From Rosa chinensis (lineage: Eukaryota > Streptophyta > Magnoliopsida > Rosales > Rosaceae), in contig NC_037093.1 of NCBI RefSeq assembly GCF_002994745.2, positions 10,830,400-10,894,399 of the forward strand: a DNA stretch of 64,000 nucleotides, written 5' to 3'. Below, piece after piece: positions 22,849-34,300 of the stretch (position 1 is its first letter; the number at the start of each line of letters is the position of its first letter). A model generated the notes under the pieces. It had not been told where the DNA came from. It saw nothing but the letters and a program-made list of their open reading frames with translations, and did not search any database. The translations under genes and the position numbers were made by a program.

Positions 22849-25800
22849 TGATAGGAGCATGATTATGCGATATTAATAACATTAATCTCTATACTTTCTT
22901 TGTTAGTTTAGTATATTTTCTCGTTATTTACATTGTTTACTTGTTTTATAGGTATTTTGAGCAAAGAAGGAGAAAAGAAGTAAAAGAGGGATTGAAAGGC
23001 TAAATCGGCAAATCTGCCTGTGCAGATCAGTCAACTTCGAAGGATCACTGAGACCAGCTCACGACGATCCAGAGGGTGATCTTTATATTGATGGAAATCC
23101 TTGGATGTCTAGTTTCTGAATCTTTTTACGGCTCGTTAATATCATTTTTCTGAAAGAAGTTATGGCCGATTTAGTACAGCAAGGTCGGGCAGTCCGGGAA
23201 TCTGACACTTTGACGGAAATCCATGATTTGAGGCCCGAATTCCTTTTAGAAGCCCATCGACGAGTATTAACTGAATATCTCTATTCATTAGAGATATATG
23301 ACATATTTTTATGGGTGAAAATTATTAGGAATCTTAGAGGAGAAGCTACTTGAATCCTAAAAGGAAAAGAAGTGAAAATCTCTTGGAGTGAAGCAAAAAA
23401 GAAGGGACGTCTACTAGGACGTACGTTTGGCCGCACAAGAGTAAAGAAGAACGGCATCCTTTCTGCCATCATCCAGCCGCCATCTCTTCCTCTTCCTTCT
23501 TCTAGTTTTTGTTTTCTTCATGACTATGTCTAGCTAAATACTTTTGTAGCTAGGGGCGATTTCAAAGCCCCAAACATGTTCAATTCATATTGATAACAAT
23601 TCAGTTTTTGGTTTTCTATATTATCAATTGAGTGTTTGTTTCACTGTGTCTACAAGATGAATCTTTGCTTGTTTGTTTAGGTGCGCAGCTAAATGAATAG
23701 GTTAGGGTTCTAATGCTAGGAGTAACACTAGATTCGTATATGTCGTGTGTTGATTCCAATTGAGTAGCAAAATGTTTTCTTGAATTACATGTGACTCAAA
23801 CCCTAGGTTTAGCAAGACTACCAACGTACTTGTGACCCTAGATTTATCCAAACCCTTTTCTTGCTTAATGATTTTGATATGTTAAACTTAGCGAGTTTGT
23901 GTCTAGGTTGCATAATCGGAAATAGATTAAGTGGTGAGCTTGTATTCACTTAACGAGGAACTAAGAAAGGGTAATGGGTTAATTCGAGCTTGTGAGTTAA
24001 CTTCGGGTAAATTCAATTGAGAATTAAGATTCCATAACTGAGCTTTGATGTGATTGAGTATGTTTGGTGGTGGAGAATGAGTCCTTAGCTGTGTATCTGT
24101 CAATAGTTTAAAGTTATAAAATCTGTTTCTGCTTCATTATATTTCTGTGTTCAGTTTTACGTGAATTATTTCATATAACAAATCAACTCCGATTGTTCTG
24201 AAATTTTTTATGTGTATTATTCAATGTGTCTTTAGTGTTCTGTAAAATTTACAGAAAATTCCATTGAGTCTAGGTTAGTTAATTAATTTATTTTCGTTAA
24301 CTGTTCAGTAGCATGTTTTAGAGTAGTCTGTGACATTTGTTTAGCAGTTTAGGAACAATCTTCAGCGGGTAATGACCCTTGCTTGATCACTATATTACCA
24401 ACGATGTTATTTGAGTGCAAGGTTTAAGTTGTACATCTTTTTAGACGTACCAATTTTTGGCGCCGTGTCGCCGGGGATTGTTTTCCTTAATTGCTAATCT
24501 GTTTTGTTTTGGTGTTTTTCCGTTTTGTAATATACTAACTTAGTTTTTGTTTTGTTTTGTTTTCGGACTGCAATACCAAGATTATTTCGAGCAAGCTACT
24601 ATAATGTGGGAGGATCCCAACTCAAGCATTTACAACAATGGTTGGACTAATGCTAACTCTTCATGGAATTCGGAAGCGTTCAACTCAAGGCAACCTTATC
24701 AAGTCCCTATGTATGATCCTTATCATCACAATATTGATTCATTCATGTGGTCGTCATACGAAGATCAAGTACCAGTCCTCTTGGTTGATCCAATGAAGCC
24801 CTCCCTTGAGGCAATTGTACAAGCAGTTGCTAAAAGTGCGGAAGAATCATCAAGGAATATGGACAAAGCCGTGGAGAATATTGAGCGACATATCCAACAA
24901 ATTATTAATTCTTTGAACCAAGAAACAAAGGAGCGGGAAATAGAGTCATATCATGAGGTGTTGACGAGTGAGGAAGAAGATTGGGCAGAAGCTAATGAGC
25001 CTTTGGAGGCCAAGGTACTTATGGAGTGCCCTCCTACACCTACTACAACTTTAGGGAAGTCCCTTGAAGTCACAGCCTTACCTCAACCTCATAATGTATT
25101 CCATGAGTCAATATTGGATGAGGATGAAGATACAGATTTGGATGAGCCCTATGAAAAGAAACTTGAGGTTGGAACGTGTGAGGATTATGTGTTACAATAT
25201 ACAACCGAGCTTGAAGCATGTGAAAGTAGTGATATTGAAGAGTCCTTGACAGATGAGGAATTTTACATTAAAGAAAATAAGGTTCAGTTTCATGCGAATG
25301 AGTACCAAGTGCCGGAAGCAATCATCATAGCTCATAAAGATCAAGAATACAAGGATGACATGGAGGATTGCTTAGAAGAGGAGTCCAGCAAATCTCCTAT
25401 AGACGGGCTTCTAATTCTATCACATGCCCGACCACCTGACCATTACTTGCCACATTCGAGCTTTACATTTGTTCCCTCCATACAAGAAACTCTTGAGTTT
25501 GTTGATCATGTGGAGATGGTGATAGGTGAATATCCCAATTCTGATAAGAAGATTCTTTTGGCCGCGCTTGTGGGACATAAGAAGAGAACGAGACTATGGA
25601 AGAAGAGAAAGAAAACGAGAAAGTTGAAATCCTATCTTTCCATTGTTACCAAGGAGCACAAGTTGCTTACAAGGGATCACCTAGCATCTTTGAAAAAGGT
25701 CAAGCATCTCATGGAACCAAGACCAAAACCTCCTGATAACTCTTAAAGAATTGGCCCGGCTGTCAGGCTGAGGACGTTAAACCAAGCGCTTCTTGGGAGG

Positions 25801-28800
25801 CAACCCAATGAATGAAGGAGTAAAATTGCGGTATTTTTCTAAGGGATGTTTTCTTTATTCTTTTCTTCTCTTTCTTTGCTTCTTGTTTTGTTCGGTTTTA
25901 TGTTTTTGTGTTGTGTGTGCAGGTGTCATAGTTGAGAAAGATTTAGAGGAGTCACTTTTTATCAAACCAGTTTTTCTGACGCCCAGATTTCAGTCTACTT
26001 TGAACAGCTGTCGTTCACAGCTCCTTTGGAACCAACAGACGTACTATATATGGATCAAAAGCCCCAGATGTCTATTTTCTAATGGCTTTGGCAGATCCAA
26101 ATTTCAAGTTTCACACCGTCTGCAGTCTCCAGTTGAGTACAGGAGGGTCGGAACAGAAAAGCAGAAAACTGGGCATCAGAGCCACATAAAGTGCAAAACA
26201 GGGGATACTTCCGGGGGTCCAAATGAGACAAAATTATATGGGTTTGAAGCCCCGGATTTATACTTCATTCCTACCAAAGGGTTTCTGAATGTGACCCCTG
26301 TAGCCTCTTGTATTCATGTTTGAATGGACAAAGGTCATTCTGCCAGTTTTCTGTAATTTTTTGCTAACTTTGTAGGTCTCTAGTTTCTACATCCCTTGGA
26401 GTTGGAATGCGTGCCACATATGTATGGAAAGCCCTGAATATGAACTTTCATCTCCAAGTGGAACCTTTGGATTCCGGTTCTTACTGGATGAGCTATGAAC
26501 CTCGGAAATATGGATGCTGCAAGGTTTTAGCTGAAATCAGTTTGTAGTGATGTTTCCTAATGACTTTGAGCATTATTGGAGTATCTTTGGCGCATTTGGC
26601 ATAGAGCTTGCCCTAGACATTCAAGGCTTACAGCTTTGAGGTTGATATCCAAAGATCATTAGCATTGGGAGGTCTACAAGAGGGAGCATTCTCTACTCTT
26701 CTTAACTATTTTGTTTTTGTTGTGTTTTCTCTTTCCTTCTATACTTAACTATATCATTGCATGATTATATCTAGATCAAACATTGAGGACAATGTTTAGT
26801 TTAAGTGTGGGGGGAAGGAATTTGAAACTTTTTGTTATTTTCAATCAAAAAAAAATCAAACAAATGAAAAAAGAATTTAAAAAAAAAAAAAAGAGTCTAG
26901 TTTTAGATTTTATTTTTCAATGAGTCTTAGGAGTCTTCCAACTCTATGATGAGCATGAACTTTCAGATTTATATTTTGGTCACAAAAGGATTGCAGGCAT
27001 GTGTTAGATTCTTGATTTCAAATAATTGTTAATAGATTTTGATGATTATTGTGCTTGATTTATATACATTGATGGTTGGATTAATGTAACACTTGAGAAT
27101 TGATGGATGCATGCTATGACAGGTTAAACTTGATTTAAACCCTTGTGAGCTTTTGAGCCTGTATATGTGCTATTTATTTTCTGAGTGCTTAGTATAGAAT
27201 CATCTTATTTTCTTGACGAGGATTTTGCATGATCTCATCTTTTATTCATCTTGGTTGAGACTCGGATTCGACTTGCATATTTTATAAGGACAAATGCTAG
27301 AACTTGCCCCAAAGCCTCTTGAAGCGTATGGTTGAATTGCATGATGGATGGGAAGGGATGAAGGCACTAGGATTACCACCATAGCCAAATTAACCTGTGT
27401 CCCTTTTATGCACACAAGATGTGCAATCCCCTAGTTAACCCCCTAGAGCCTACATTAAGCCTTTTTGTTTCATTACCCACAAATTCCTTAACCCTAAGCT
27501 TAGTATAGATTTATCCTTATCCTATTCTAAGGAATTAGTGGAGCAAATATTTTTAGAGATATATGTATGTTCAAGGTACTTTTGTAAGCAAGTGTGGGGG
27601 TAAGACTTGTCCATAAAAAAAAAAAAACAGTATATATATGCCGAAACAGAAAAAAAAATATGAAGAAAAAAAAAAGTATGCGGCAAAAAAAAAAAAAAAA
27701 AAAAGGTGTGAATGGATTTTAGTCCCCCCTTTGTGAATAAGGAGTTTGTTTTGAGTTGAAGGCATGTTCAAGAAAATTTGGCCTTTGTTCTATTTCACAA
27801 GTGTTAGAAGAAAGGTTTAGAATGAAGCAAAAGCCCAAAAAGATGACATCTGGCCTTGAAAAAAAAATTTATTTGCTTCATGTTCGAAGATTGATTACCT
27901 TGAAGAGTTTCAAGATTCTTTTATCTCTTATGTTCTTCTAGTGCTCCACTAGGTTCTTTAGGATCTTTGAATTTCCTATCCTTTCTTTCTTCTAACCTTA
28001 ACCCTTGGCCCGATTACAACCCTGAATAAAGACCTTGTTGATCTTTGAAGTTGTGCATTCGATTTGTGGAGACTTGTGTGGAGGGGTGAGCATATGGTGT
28101 CACTGGCCTTTCGTCCGAGTTTTAACGTTCCAAATTTCCAATCATGGGATCATATGTAAAAAAAATTCAGAAAAAGCCTTTCTTTCTTATTATTATATGT
28201 GAGCTATTTGTTTGTCTTATTACATCATTCCTCTCACATATAACTTGAGCGAAATATATGCTCATACATCAAGTCAGAAAATCATGAGTGAAAAGAAATT
28301 GAGAGCATCTTTGTGAGAAATTGAGTTGAAGCGTGTTTGACCCATGAATAAGTTGGTTCTCCTTTGTTGCACTAGTTTGATTGTTCATGTATTATAATTT
28401 TAGCACTATGGTTATCAAAATAAATTAGCTCTTAAGTGAAATTGTGAATTTTGATATATGACTGCTTGAATTTTGTTGACCATAGTTGTGGGCATTATAA
28501 GTTCTCTGAGATGTTTGGAAGATATTAAGTCCGTGTCTTTGTTCTAGTATTCTTTGTTTGCTAGGGACTAGCAAAGCTTAAGTGTGGGGGTATTTGATAG
28601 GAGCATGATTATGCGATATTAATAACATTAATCTCTATACTTTCTTTGTTAGTTTAGTATATTTTCTCGTTATTTACATTATTTACTTGTTTTATAGGTA
28701 TTTTGAGCAAAGAAGGAGAAAAGAAGTAAAAGAGGGATTGAAAGGCTAAATCGGCAAATCTGCCTGTGCAGATCAGTCAACTTCGACGGATCACTGAGAC

Positions 28801-30228
28801 CAGCTCACGACGATCCAGAGGGTGATCTTTATATTGATGGAAAGCCTTGGATGTCTAGTTTCCGAATCTTTTTACGGCTCGTTAATATCATTTTTCTGAA
28901 AGAAGTTATGGCCGATTTAGTACAGCAAGGTCAGGCAGTCCGGGAATCTGACACTTTGACGGAAATCCATGATTTGAGGCCCGAATTCCTTTTAGAAGGG
29001 TTAACTGAATATCTCTAATGAAGCAAAAGCCAGAGGAGTATTAACTGAATATCGACGAGTATTAACTGAATATATGACATATTTTTATGGGTGAAAATTA
29101 TTAGGAATCTTAGAGGAGAAGCTACTTGAATCCTAAAAGGAAAAGAAGTGAAAATCTCTTGGAGTGAAGCAAAAAAGAAGGGACGTCTACTAGGACGTAC
29201 GTTTGGCCGCACAAGAGTAAAGAAGAACGGCATCCTTTCTGCCATCATCCAGCCGCCATCTCTTCCTCTTCCTTCTTCTAGTTTTTGTTTTCTTCATGAC
29301 TATGTCTAGCTAAATACTTTTGTAGCTAGGGGCGATTTCAAAGCCCCAAACATGTTCAATTCATATTGATAACAATTCAGTTTTTGGTTTTCTATATTAT
29401 CAATTGAGTGTTTGTTTCACTGTGTCTACAAGATGAATCTTTGCTTGTTTGTTTAGGTGCGCAGCTAAATGAATAGGTTAGGGTTCTAATGCTAGGAGTA
29501 ACACTAGATTCGTATATGTCGTGTGTTGATTCCAATTGAGTAGCAAAATGTTTTCTTGAATTACATGTGACTCAAACCCTAGGTTTAGCAAGACTACCAA
29601 CGTACTTGTGACCCTAGATTTATCCAAACCCTTTTCTTGCTTAATGATTTTGATATGTTAAACTTAGCGAGTTTGTGTCTAGGTTGCATAATCGGAAATA
29701 GATTAAGTGGTGAGCTTGTATTCACTTAACGAGGAACTAAGAAAGGGTAATGGGTTAATTCGAGCTTGTGAGTTAACTTCGGGTAAATTCAATTGAGAAT
29801 TAAGATTCCATAACTGAGCTTTGATGTGATTGAGTATGTTTGGTGGTGGAGAATGAGTCCTTAGCTGTGTATCTGTCAATAGTTTAAAGTTATAAAATCT
29901 GTTTCTGCTTCATTATATTTCTGTGTTCAGTTTTACGTGAATTATTTCATATAACAAATCAACTCCGATTGTTCTGAAATTTTTTATGTGTATTATTCAA
30001 TGTGTCTTTAGTGTTCTGTAAAATTTACAGAAAATTCCATTGAGTCTAGGTTAGTTAATTAATTTATTTTCGTTAACTGTTCAGTAGCATGTTTTAGAGT
30101 AGTCTGTGACATTTGTTTAGCAGTTTAGGAACAATCTTCAGCGGGTAATGACCCTTGCTTGATCACTATATTACCAACGATGTTATTTGAGTGCAAGGTT
30201 TAAGTTGTACATCTTTTTAGACGTACCA
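22849..30228 (+). mobile_element. Non-autonomous LTR retrotransposon (LARD-like), 7.4 kb
   Basis: LTRs are 22849-24452 and 28595-30228 (1604 and 1634 bp; TGATAGGAGC start, GACGTACCA end), nearly identical except for a local rearrangement near 28998-29070. The target duplication CGGGT is at 22844-22848 and 30229-30233. The primer-binding site TGGCGCCGTGTCGCCGGGG (about 24458-24476) resembles the Asp-tRNA 3' end used by Athila/Tat-type elements. A purine tract AAGTGTGGGGG precedes the 3' LTR. The 4.1-kb interior has a single long ORF (24604-25746), then GGGAGGCAACCCAATG (25796-25811), a motif familiar from the end of Athila-like coding regions. There is no protease, RT or integrase. Bases 25747-28594 are otherwise non-coding. 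Confidence 0.92.
24604..25746 (+). CDS. Acidic ORF of the LARD-like element, function unknown
   Basis: The first ATG of the open frame is at 24604, about 150 bases after the primer-binding site, giving 380 aa. No catalytic or zinc-knuckle motif is seen. The N-terminus is Asn/Ser/Tyr-rich (MWEDPNSSIYNNGW). Residues 70-120 could form an amphipathic or coiled helix (AVENIERHIQQIINSLNQ). The middle is strongly acidic (runs such as LDEDEDTDLDEP). The C-terminal 60 residues turn strongly basic (GHKKRTRLWKKRKKTRKLK). It sits where gag would be and may be a gag-derived or regulatory protein of the element. An intact frame with almost identical LTRs implies recent mobility. I do not recognise the family. 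Confidence 0.6.
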   Translation: MWEDPNSSIYNNGWTNANSSWNSEAFNSRQPYQVPMYDPYHHNIDSFMWSSYEDQVPVLLVDPMKPSLEAIVQAVAKSAEESSRNMDKAVENIERHIQQIINSLNQETKEREIESYHEVLTSEEEDWAEANEPLEAKVLMECPPTPTTTLGKSLEVTALPQPHNVFHESILDEDEDTDLDEPYEKKLEVGTCEDYVLQYTTELEACESSDIEESLTDEEFYIKENKVQFHANEYQVPEAIIIAHKDQEYKDDMEDCLEEESSKSPIDGLLILSHARPPDHYLPHSSFTFVPSIQETLEFVDHVEMVIGEYPNSDKKILLAALVGHKKRTRLWKKRKKTRKLKSYLSIVTKEHKLLTRDHLASLKKVKHLMEPRPKPPDNS

Positions 30229-30395
30229 CGGGTCCTGTCAGAGGATCAACCCATCTGAGCAATTCTCCTTTTGCACTAGCATGTTTAGAATCAAGCCCAC
30301 CAAGAAATTGATTGACCCGTTCCAACTCCTTTTCTTTCTGGTGCTAGGCAATGTCTTATGCATTCTTCATCTTATTTGGGCACCTTTGATCAATC

Positions 30396-30879
30396 TCAGC
30401 CCAAGTTCTTCAACTGAGTGTAGAAGACAGACACAGATTGCCCATCTTGCGTCATTCTTGAAGCCTTCATCATCAGCTCATGAACCTGTGCAAAGTCAGT
30501 TTCATTCATATAAAGTTGTTGCAACGTCTCCCAAATATATGCAGCAGTATCACAGCCATCAATCAATTGGACAACATCATCTGTCATTGCCTTGTAGAGA
30601 ATACCTATGACTAAGCCATCTGCATCCTCCCATTTGGTGTAGTTCTCAACATTCTTGACGCAAAGAGCCTTAATTATTCCAGTAACATGACCCATGCATC
30701 TTGTGTATTCCACGCAAGTGAGCAGATATTATCTTCTTCCAGATATGATAATTACCTGGACCATTGAGTTTAGCACCACCATAGGACCCTGCTGACTTTG
30801 TATTAGTGACAGAGACCTCAAAATTAAGTGCCCCATGGCTGTTCTCACTGAGCTGGTTCTTGCTTCCTTCTTCTCCCAT
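30396..30879 (-). pseudogene. Copia gag N-terminal remnant
   Basis: Minus-strand pieces beginning with a Met at 30879 (LNGPGNYHIWKK context) and continuing with WETLQQLYMNE and ARMTQDG-like text match Copia gag. A frameshift lies near 30700. It belongs to the 15222-31332 Copia; the zinc-knuckle end is across the nested solo LTR near 19000-19280. Confidence 0.8.
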
Positions 30880-31345
30880 TGAATCTGGTAACTGGTTGCG
30901 GAAGACAAATCACGATCTGGAGAAATTTCGTCGGGTCGAAATTGGATTGGTCAAGAAGAAATAGAAGCGACGCGATGAGACGATCTGATTTAGCAAAACC
31001 CTAACAACTGGGTTCTGAACTAACTATCTATCCTCGAATTGAGGGAAAGATCCTCGAATTATGAGGGAAGATTAAAGAGAAACAAAGAGACAGTCCTTTT
31101 GGATCTTTGCTCTGATACTAAATAAAAAAATGGAACCTAAAGACAAATATGGAGAATAACTTTTCAGATATATTCTTCTCTCTAGGAGGCACTAACACAG
31201 TAACACTATATATAAACATACAACCTACTGCACTTGTATTACACAACAGCACAATAGTACAAAGTACAACCCTAGATACAATAGGAAGTTGATATATACA
31301 AGGATTCCTACGATATACGACTCACGCTAACATTTATGTCATAAT

Positions 31346-34300
31346 TCAGGATCCAAAAAGAAAAGGAACCTGAGCTACGGTTGTTGGTATTGAGATGTGG
31401 AGGTTTTGAGCCGCTAAATAGGCTGCAATACCAGCAGCATAACCGGCAAAAGCAAACCCACTCACCTGCACAAATCAGAATGAACATTTTTCTTACCAAC
31501 ACCAAACTGAAACTAGATGCTCTTAGATTAACTGAATACTCAACACTAGTTTATACCTTGCGAAAGTACCAGAAGAAGTCCACCTTTTCCATTCCCATAA
31601 AAGCAACTCCGGCTGCAGAACCAATAACTAGCATGGATCCACCAGTACCAGCACAATACACAACCAGCTGCCAAAACTCAGAGTCCTGGGGAAAAGAGGC
31701 AACATCGTACATCCCCATAGCTGCAGCAACCAGTGGAACATTGTCTATAATTGCTGAGACAATTCCTATTGAAATTGCAGTCAGTTCAATATTGGGAATA
31801 TGAGCATCCAGGTAGTTTGCTAATTCCCGAAGAATTCCTGCAGCCTCCAGGCTACAGTACAAATGCAGAAAGTGCAAGTTAAACCTTTTGAAGAAGCAGA
31901 AGATAACTTTTGCATGATGTACACAAAAATCCACAAGAAGAGGATGCAATGCCATGTTATGGAAGTACAGGGATATATATCACAAGCGGCTTTCTAGTAC
32001 TTGTCAAGCAATATGATGCATTTGACTTGAAAGTTCTTGGTTTCTTAATTTTACAATGATTACTTTCTGAGCATATGGTGATGATTTTAGAAGGAAAAAA
32101 AAGAGTTGACTTAAGTATTTATTTAGTCACCTGCTAACAGATAAAAGAATTCCAAGGAAGAAAAGCGCTCCTTGAGTGTCAATCCGTGACAAAGCCTGAG
32201 GTACTTTCAACCTTTGTCTTTGCGATTCACCACAGTGGATTGTATCAGTCAGCATCCAAAGGACTCCAAGTCCCAGCAGCATACCCATGTAAGGAGGCAA
32301 ACCAGTTAGGGACTTGAAAACTGGAACAAAAATCAAAGCTCCGAAGCCTACAAAGAAAACAATTAGCTGTCCCCGGGGAGCCATCTGTTTGGATGCCATA
32401 ACATTGGATGTGTCTGGTCCATCACCACTTGCTTCACTGAATGGAATAAAAATTCATATTAATCATCTACAATCCATCAATTTGAACCTACCCTTAATCA
32501 CTCAACTCCTTGTCCTTCCTATGACAATGCATATATATGAAGTACCTTGTAAGGGACAAAAGTGCCAGTGGAACAGCAACAGAAACGACTGCTGGTATAA
32601 ATAATCCCTGCAAGTAAAAAACTTGTTCATTTAGTCAAACATCTGATAAAATTCAATCAACAGTAAAAGGGTATTGCATACATTGCATACATATAGTCTA
32701 GTTAAATACGCCACCTGCAAACGATATTGCATATAGAGAAAGTTAAAGATATCAGAACATTACACTTGGCAGACATAACAAGAAGCTCTAGATTAATTGC
32801 ATTAGAAAACCCCGCATCTGATTAGCGAAACTAGGGAGTTTCAATAGCGGAGACAACTATATCGACTATAGGCTTTTCTCATTCGCGCAAGACGTAACTG
32901 TTCAATTCTTTATTGCTTATTTAAGGATTACCATTTTGACTCTACCTTGTCCAATTTTCATGTTAATACACAGTTTCCCACAAAATTATCTACACTGAAT
33001 TACTAATATGTAAGAAAATTCTTATGTGTGTTTTGTTAATTGCTTCACACGGATGACCACAATAAACCAATACATTTGTACACTTGTATCCTACATATTC
33101 ACCACACAGTATTAAAAAGTATTGCATACATGCCATCTAGTTAAATACGCCACCTGCTAAAGCAACCAGGTCATCAAAATCAAATTATTTTCACACTCAA
33201 CACCAGGGGAAGCCAAATCCAAAAAGCAAAAATGCTATCATCCATTTTTAACAGATTGACAGTTCAACTGTTCAACTTTCCAAGTTCAGAATAGTCCTGG
33301 ACAATACCATGATTCCGAGCAAAAAAAAAAAAAGACAGATACCATTAATGGTTTCTTCTGAATTCCACTATTATATTAGACAATACATCAAAGTTAATGC
33401 ATCAAACATAAATCCATCTGCAAAAATACTAGGACGATATAAAAATGAAAGAGGTAAAAGCAAATTTGATATATAAAACAGGTTTGTTAGAAAAAAAGAC
33501 AAAGACCTTCATTGTCTCCACTGTTGATATCTGACCATGTATCCATAACATAGTGGTGGTAACATCACCAATAGGAGTCCACGTACCACCAGCATTTGCA
33601 GCTATGACAACAACTCCTCCTAAAATCCTGTCAATGAAATACAATTCCGTAAAAATGAAGCATTACATCATACATCCATTTGGGCTCCGTTCTTGCATTG
33701 GAGATAGGGGGGAGCGACTATAAATGTCACCCGCCCTCGTCCTCCTTCCTCGAAGACATGCAGATGCTAAAAATGTGCTTAAAGAGAATCCATGTTATGA
33801 AATGATTTGGAGTCCAATCGTTACAAACCAAGAGTGTTCAGGACTGTATACCGAAAATACTCACACTCAATGTGATGTGCAAGCACAATTTACGCATTCC
33901 TTTTTTTTTTTTTTTTTTTGGCAATGGAAAGATTATTATTCAAACAATAACTGCATTACAAACAAAAGACCCAAAATGGGCCCAAATAAAAAACCCAACA
34001 AACAAAACCAAATAGCCCTACAAGCTTCAGCCACAGTGCAGATCTAACAGAGGAGAGATGACGTAGTGATGACGCTGCCACCAGCCAAGCCCAAAGGTGA
34101 CACGATAACGTCACCAGATCGGCCGACGAAGACTTGGAGTCCAACCAAAACAATTTATGCATTTCTATTTAGAACACATTAATATGACATATTACTCTAT
34201 TTTTTGCTTACGTTGTCAGAGCTATAACTGTCATATATGTGTGTGTGTATTTTATAACACTTCAACAACAGAACAGACCTTCATTGTCAGCAAGTAGAGG

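Larger units (their letters stand above)
19289..30240 (+). mobile_element. Solo LTR of Gypsy family A, nested in the Copia and split by a younger element
   Basis: Begins TGTAACGTCCC at 19289 and ends TCCTGTCA at 30240, flanked by the 5-bp target duplication GAGGA (19284-19288 and 30241-30245). Without the 7,385-bp nested insertion its net length is about 3.57 kb. No primer-binding site, coding region or second LTR accompanies it, so it is a solo LTR left by LTR-LTR recombination. It contains an (AT)n tract at 21680-21710 and an inverted-repeat element at 21456-22424. Its first part matches the minus-strand copy at 1-981. Confidence 0.9.
15222..31332 (-). mobile_element. Ty1-Copia retrotransposon inserted behind NHD1b, host of further insertions
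   Basis: The 3' LTR is at 15222-15423 and the 5' LTR at 31121-31332 (minus orientation, TGTTAGC start). The target duplication is TTTAT at 15217-15221 and 31333-31337. Next to the 5' LTR the complement of a Met-tRNA primer-binding site (GCTCTGATACT) is near 31110. A polypurine tract (complement of CTCCCCCTCAAG) is near 15424-15436. Removing the nested insert (10,957 bp with its duplication) leaves about 5.15 kb, a normal Copia size. LTRs differ by many substitutions and an indel, so the element is old, and its reading frames are broken. Confidence 0.93.

Noticed and set aside
25793..26323. 176-codon ORF after the LARD protein
   Set aside because: Starts in the GGAGGCAACCC post-coding motif, has no ATG-linked context or recognisable domain, and is probably non-coding element sequence.
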